A stretch of 34,490 nucleotides of DNA, taken from assembly GCA_030146875.1 (NCBI GenBank), contig JASLAX010000056.1:1-34490 (forward strand). The letters run 5' to 3'. The translations under genes were made by a program, and so were the position numbers. Shown piece by piece: positions 32,575-34,490 of the stretch (position 1 is its first letter; each line of letters opens with the position of its first letter). The notes below the pieces were generated by a model, which was not told the DNA's origin, searched no databases, and saw nothing but the letters and a program-made list of their open reading frames with translations. Source of the DNA: Longimicrobiaceae bacterium. GTDB taxonomy: Bacteria > Gemmatimonadota > Gemmatimonadetes > Longimicrobiales > Longimicrobiaceae.

Positions 32575-33321
32575 ATGATCCCGGCCGAGCCGCCTCGCCG
32601 CTGGACCGCCGCAGGAGCCGCCGCCCGCGCCTGGCGCGGCTTCCGCGACGGCTGGCGCGCCGCCCCGGCCGCAGGCCGCCGCCACTGGCTGCGGACGATG
32701 GGCTACGGCACGCTGGTCTGCTGGGCGCTCTCCGCCGGCATCACCTACGTGGTGCGCGGATGGGAGGCCGCCGGAGCGCTGGACTGGGAGCCGCGCGCGC
32801 TGCTGCGCCTGGCGGAGGTCTCGCCCCTCTCCTTCGCGGCGGCGATCTGGGCCGAGCAGCCGGGCAGCGCCATCCTGCTGATCCCGGCCACGTTCGCCGG
32901 CGCCGTCCTGGCCGTCCGCTCCGCGCGGCCGGTGCTGGCCGCCACGCTCGTGGCCAACTACTTCGTGCTGGACAGCGTGGTGGGCGTGGGCTGGCTGCTC
33001 TGGTCGCGGGCGCGGCCCATCATGATCGCCGGCGGGGCGGCGTCGCCGGGGCTCAACTCCTTCCCGTCCGGCCACGTGGCGCAGACCATGGCCGCGTGGG
33101 GGATCCTGGCCTTCCTCTGGATCCGCTCCACCGATAGCGCGCTGGAGCGCGTGCTGGCGGTCCTGCTCGCGGTAGGCGCCGTGGTGCTGGTCGCGCTGGC
33201 GCGGCTGCGGCTGGGCACGCACTGGCCCTCCGACGTGGTCGCGACGGTTCCCCTGGGGATCGCCTGGCTGCTGGTGGTGACGTACGCCCTGCGCGGCGCC
33301 GAGGCGCGGGGGGCGCGGTGA
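32575..33321 (+). CDS. PAP2-family membrane phosphatase-like protein
   Basis: A 248-residue membrane protein with about six hydrophobic segments. The second PAP2 motif is present as PSGH at 164-167 (in NSFPSGHV), and the third as R210-x5-H216-x3-D220. The first motif, normally K-x6-R-P, reads W-x6-R-P (Trp140, Arg147-Pro148), so the usual Lys is missing. Family members remove phosphate from lipid phosphates such as undecaprenyl diphosphate or phosphatidic acid. With the Lys lost the enzyme may be weaker or have another substrate. The following gene starts inside its stop codon (GTGA), so the pair is coupled. The ATG at 32575 is the first after the promoter-like stretch; no clear ribosome-binding site is seen. 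Confidence 0.82.
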   Translation: MIPAEPPRRWTAAGAAARAWRGFRDGWRAAPAAGRRHWLRTMGYGTLVCWALSAGITYVVRGWEAAGALDWEPRALLRLAEVSPLSFAAAIWAEQPGSAILLIPATFAGAVLAVRSARPVLAATLVANYFVLDSVVGVGWLLWSRARPIMIAGGAASPGLNSFPSGHVAQTMAAWGILAFLWIRSTDSALERVLAVLLAVGAVVLVALARLRLGTHWPSDVVATVPLGIAWLLVVTYALRGAEARGAR

Positions 33322-34145
33322 GCGGGGCCGGGCGGCTGCTCCTGGGCACGCAGGGGTGGAACTACGCGGACTGGGTGGGCGGGTTCTACCCGGAGGGCAC
33401 CCCCGCGCCGTCGTTCCTCACCCTCTACGCCCGCGCCTTCGCCACGGTGGAGGTGGACTCCACCTTCTATGCCGTGCCGTCGTCCAGGACGGTGCGCGGG
33501 TGGGCGGGACGGACGCCGCCGGGGTTCGTCTTCTCGCTCAAGATGCCGCAGGAGGTGACGCACGAGCTCCGGCTGCGCGGCGCCGGGGACGTGGTCGCCG
33601 CCTTCCTGGACTCCGCGCGCGAGCTGGGGGAGAAGCTGGGGCCGGTCCTGGTGCAGCTCGGCCCCGACTTCCTCCCCGACGAGCGCGACGCCCTGGCCGC
33701 CTTCCTCCCCACCCTGCCGCGCGACGTGCGCTTCGCGGTGGAGGTCCGCCACCGCGGGTGGACGCGCCCGGAGGTGCTGCCGGACCTCCTCTCGCTGCTG
33801 GCGGAGCACGGCGCGGCGCTCGCCCTCAGCGAGGGCCGCTGGATCCCGCGCGAGACCGTCCTGCGCCTGGTGGAGCGTCCCACGGCGGACTTCCACTACC
33901 TGCGGTGGATGGGCCCGGACCGCAGCATCACCACCTTCTCGCACACCCTGGTGGACCGCACGGGCGAGATGGAGGAGTGGGCCGGGGCGCTGCGCTCGGT
34001 GCTGGCCCGTGGCATCGACGTGTTCGGGTACGTGAACAACCACTTCGCCGGCCACTCCCCCGCCTCCGTGCGCGACCTGCAGCGCCTGCTGGGCCAGGCC
34101 GCCGTGGAGCCCGACCTGCTGGACGACCAGATCTCCCTCTTCTGA
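33318..34145 (+). CDS. DUF72 family protein
   Basis: A 275-residue TIM-barrel-like protein. LLLGTQGWNYADWVGGFYPEG, then VEVDSTFYAVPS, FVFSLKMPQEVTHELRL, PVLVQLGPDF, RFAVEVRHRGW and YLRWMG-DRSITTF, followed by VFGYVNNHFAGHSPASVRDLQRLLG, is the ordered set of conserved blocks of DUF72 (YecE-like). The biochemical role is unknown; the many conserved polar residues along the barrel suggest an enzyme. The GTG start lies inside the stop codon of the PAP2-like gene, so the two are translationally coupled, although a functional link is not known. Confidence 0.93.
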   Translation: MSGAGRLLLGTQGWNYADWVGGFYPEGTPAPSFLTLYARAFATVEVDSTFYAVPSSRTVRGWAGRTPPGFVFSLKMPQEVTHELRLRGAGDVVAAFLDSARELGEKLGPVLVQLGPDFLPDERDALAAFLPTLPRDVRFAVEVRHRGWTRPEVLPDLLSLLAEHGAALALSEGRWIPRETVLRLVERPTADFHYLRWMGPDRSITTFSHTLVDRTGEMEEWAGALRSVLARGIDVFGYVNNHFAGHSPASVRDLQRLLGQAAVEPDLLDDQISLF

Positions 34146-34176
34146 CGCCGGTGGGGCGGTGCGCGCCGCGGTTGCC

Positions 34177-34222
34177 CCCCCGGCTGGCTACCACGATCGT
34201 CCTGACGGACTCCCCCGCACGC
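34177..34222. repeat. 46-bp direct repeat, copy 1
   Basis: Begins CCCCCGGCTGGCTACC and ends CCCCCGCACGC. It differs from copy 2 at one base (ACC against ACT). Confidence 0.85.
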
Positions 34223-34239
34223 GTCGGGAACCCGGTCGC

Positions 34240-34257
34240 GGGTGACGGTCGTCGGCC
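34240..34257. repeat. 18-base copy of the block at 23365, inverted
   Basis: GGGTGACGGTCGTCGGCC is the exact reverse complement of 23365-23382. Confidence 0.8.
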
Positions 34258-34270
34258 GGGGTGGGTGCTC

Positions 34271-34340
34271 GGTCCGCTTTCCGGGGGCGTAAAGCCCCCG
34301 GCTGGCTACTACGATCGTCCTGACGGACTCCCCCGCACGC
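34271..34340. repeat. REP-like palindrome C plus direct-repeat copy 2
   Basis: Core stem CCGGGGGC-GTAAA-GCCCCCGG at 34281-34301, followed by the second 46-bp direct repeat (34295-34340). It is inverted relative to copy B. Confidence 0.85.
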
Positions 34341-34490
34341 CCGAAGCCCAGTCCGCGCAGGCGCAATACCGTTTACCTAATGATCTGCAGAGTGCGTCCC
34401 GGGAGGGTTCTCGACCTGTCCTTGCCCCGGCGGACGGGATATCGGCTCTGCTTTCGCTTCACTCCGCGCTTGACCTGCCGGCTGCGACGC

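Larger units (their letters stand above)
34146..34490. other. Right-end intergenic region with repeats
   Basis: About 345 bases with no credible gene. It holds two direct 46-bp repeats (34177-34222 and 34295-34340), REP-like palindrome C, and a short AT-rich stretch near 34368-34390 that may belong to a promoter of a gene beyond the edge. A 37-codon frame from 34380 to the edge has no gene character. Confidence 0.6.

Noticed and set aside
34380..34490. Short open frame to the right edge as a gene start
   Set aside because: Thirty-seven arginine-rich codons without a ribosome-binding site or family pattern.

Overview
The window is about 70% GC or higher and looks like a chromosomal piece of a member of the Gemmatimonadota, most likely Longimicrobium-like. 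This is an inference from three things. Many exported proteins have short signal peptides ending in A-Q (AAPLAAQ, SPSAAQ, GAAAQ, PADAQ). Dispersed GC-rich palindromes with a TTTAC or GTAAA loop occur between genes. The c-di-GMP proteins carry rich PAS architectures. No rRNA, tRNA or CRISPR array was found.

Layout. (1) 1-4952, minus strand: a tightly packed five-gene operon. A LacI-type repressor is followed by a KAS III-like condensing enzyme, a long-chain acyl-CoA ligase, a small four-helix membrane protein and a Na+/solute symporter cut by the window edge. Two 18-bp LacI-type palindromic operators, 19 bp apart centre to centre, lie at the repressor start. (2) 5112-10543: single genes for an exported protein, an exported beta-propeller, MsrA, a DUF4349 lipoprotein, an exported M20 metallopeptidase and a small lipoprotein. 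An (AG)15 microsatellite lies between the last two. (3) 10721-12396: an IS1380-family insertion sequence. (4) 12451-21440, minus strand: three large PAS-GGDEF-EAL proteins in tandem. A FIST-domain sensor gene between the first two carries a one-base frameshift. Sigma-70-like promoters can be read in front of two of the three. (5) 21769-24105, plus strand: a DASS/SLC13 anion transporter and a small one-helix membrane protein. (6) 24170-25933, minus strand: a bacterial dynamin-like GTPase. (7) 26295-34145, mostly plus strand: an exported GH2 glycosidase, a C-terminally membrane-anchored AAA+ ATPase, an exported glycine-rich protein, biotin synthase, a small membrane protein (minus), a PAP2-like membrane phosphatase and a DUF72 protein. 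The spaces between the genes of this last part carry several repeat families.

How the genes may work together. The first operon looks like an induced uptake-and-acyl-activation unit, with the repressor probably autoregulating. The c-di-GMP cluster looks like a local signalling module in which FIST and PAS sensor domains feed diguanylate cyclase and phosphodiesterase domains. The other genes look like independent housekeeping or envelope functions. The two most unusual points are the KAS III-like protein, which lacks the usual catalytic His and Asn, and the FIST frameshift, which lies next to a 12-bp perfect palindrome inside the coding sequence. No wholly new multi-gene system can be claimed from sequence alone; the best candidate for a poorly described one is the LacI/KAS III-like/acyl-CoA ligase/symporter locus.
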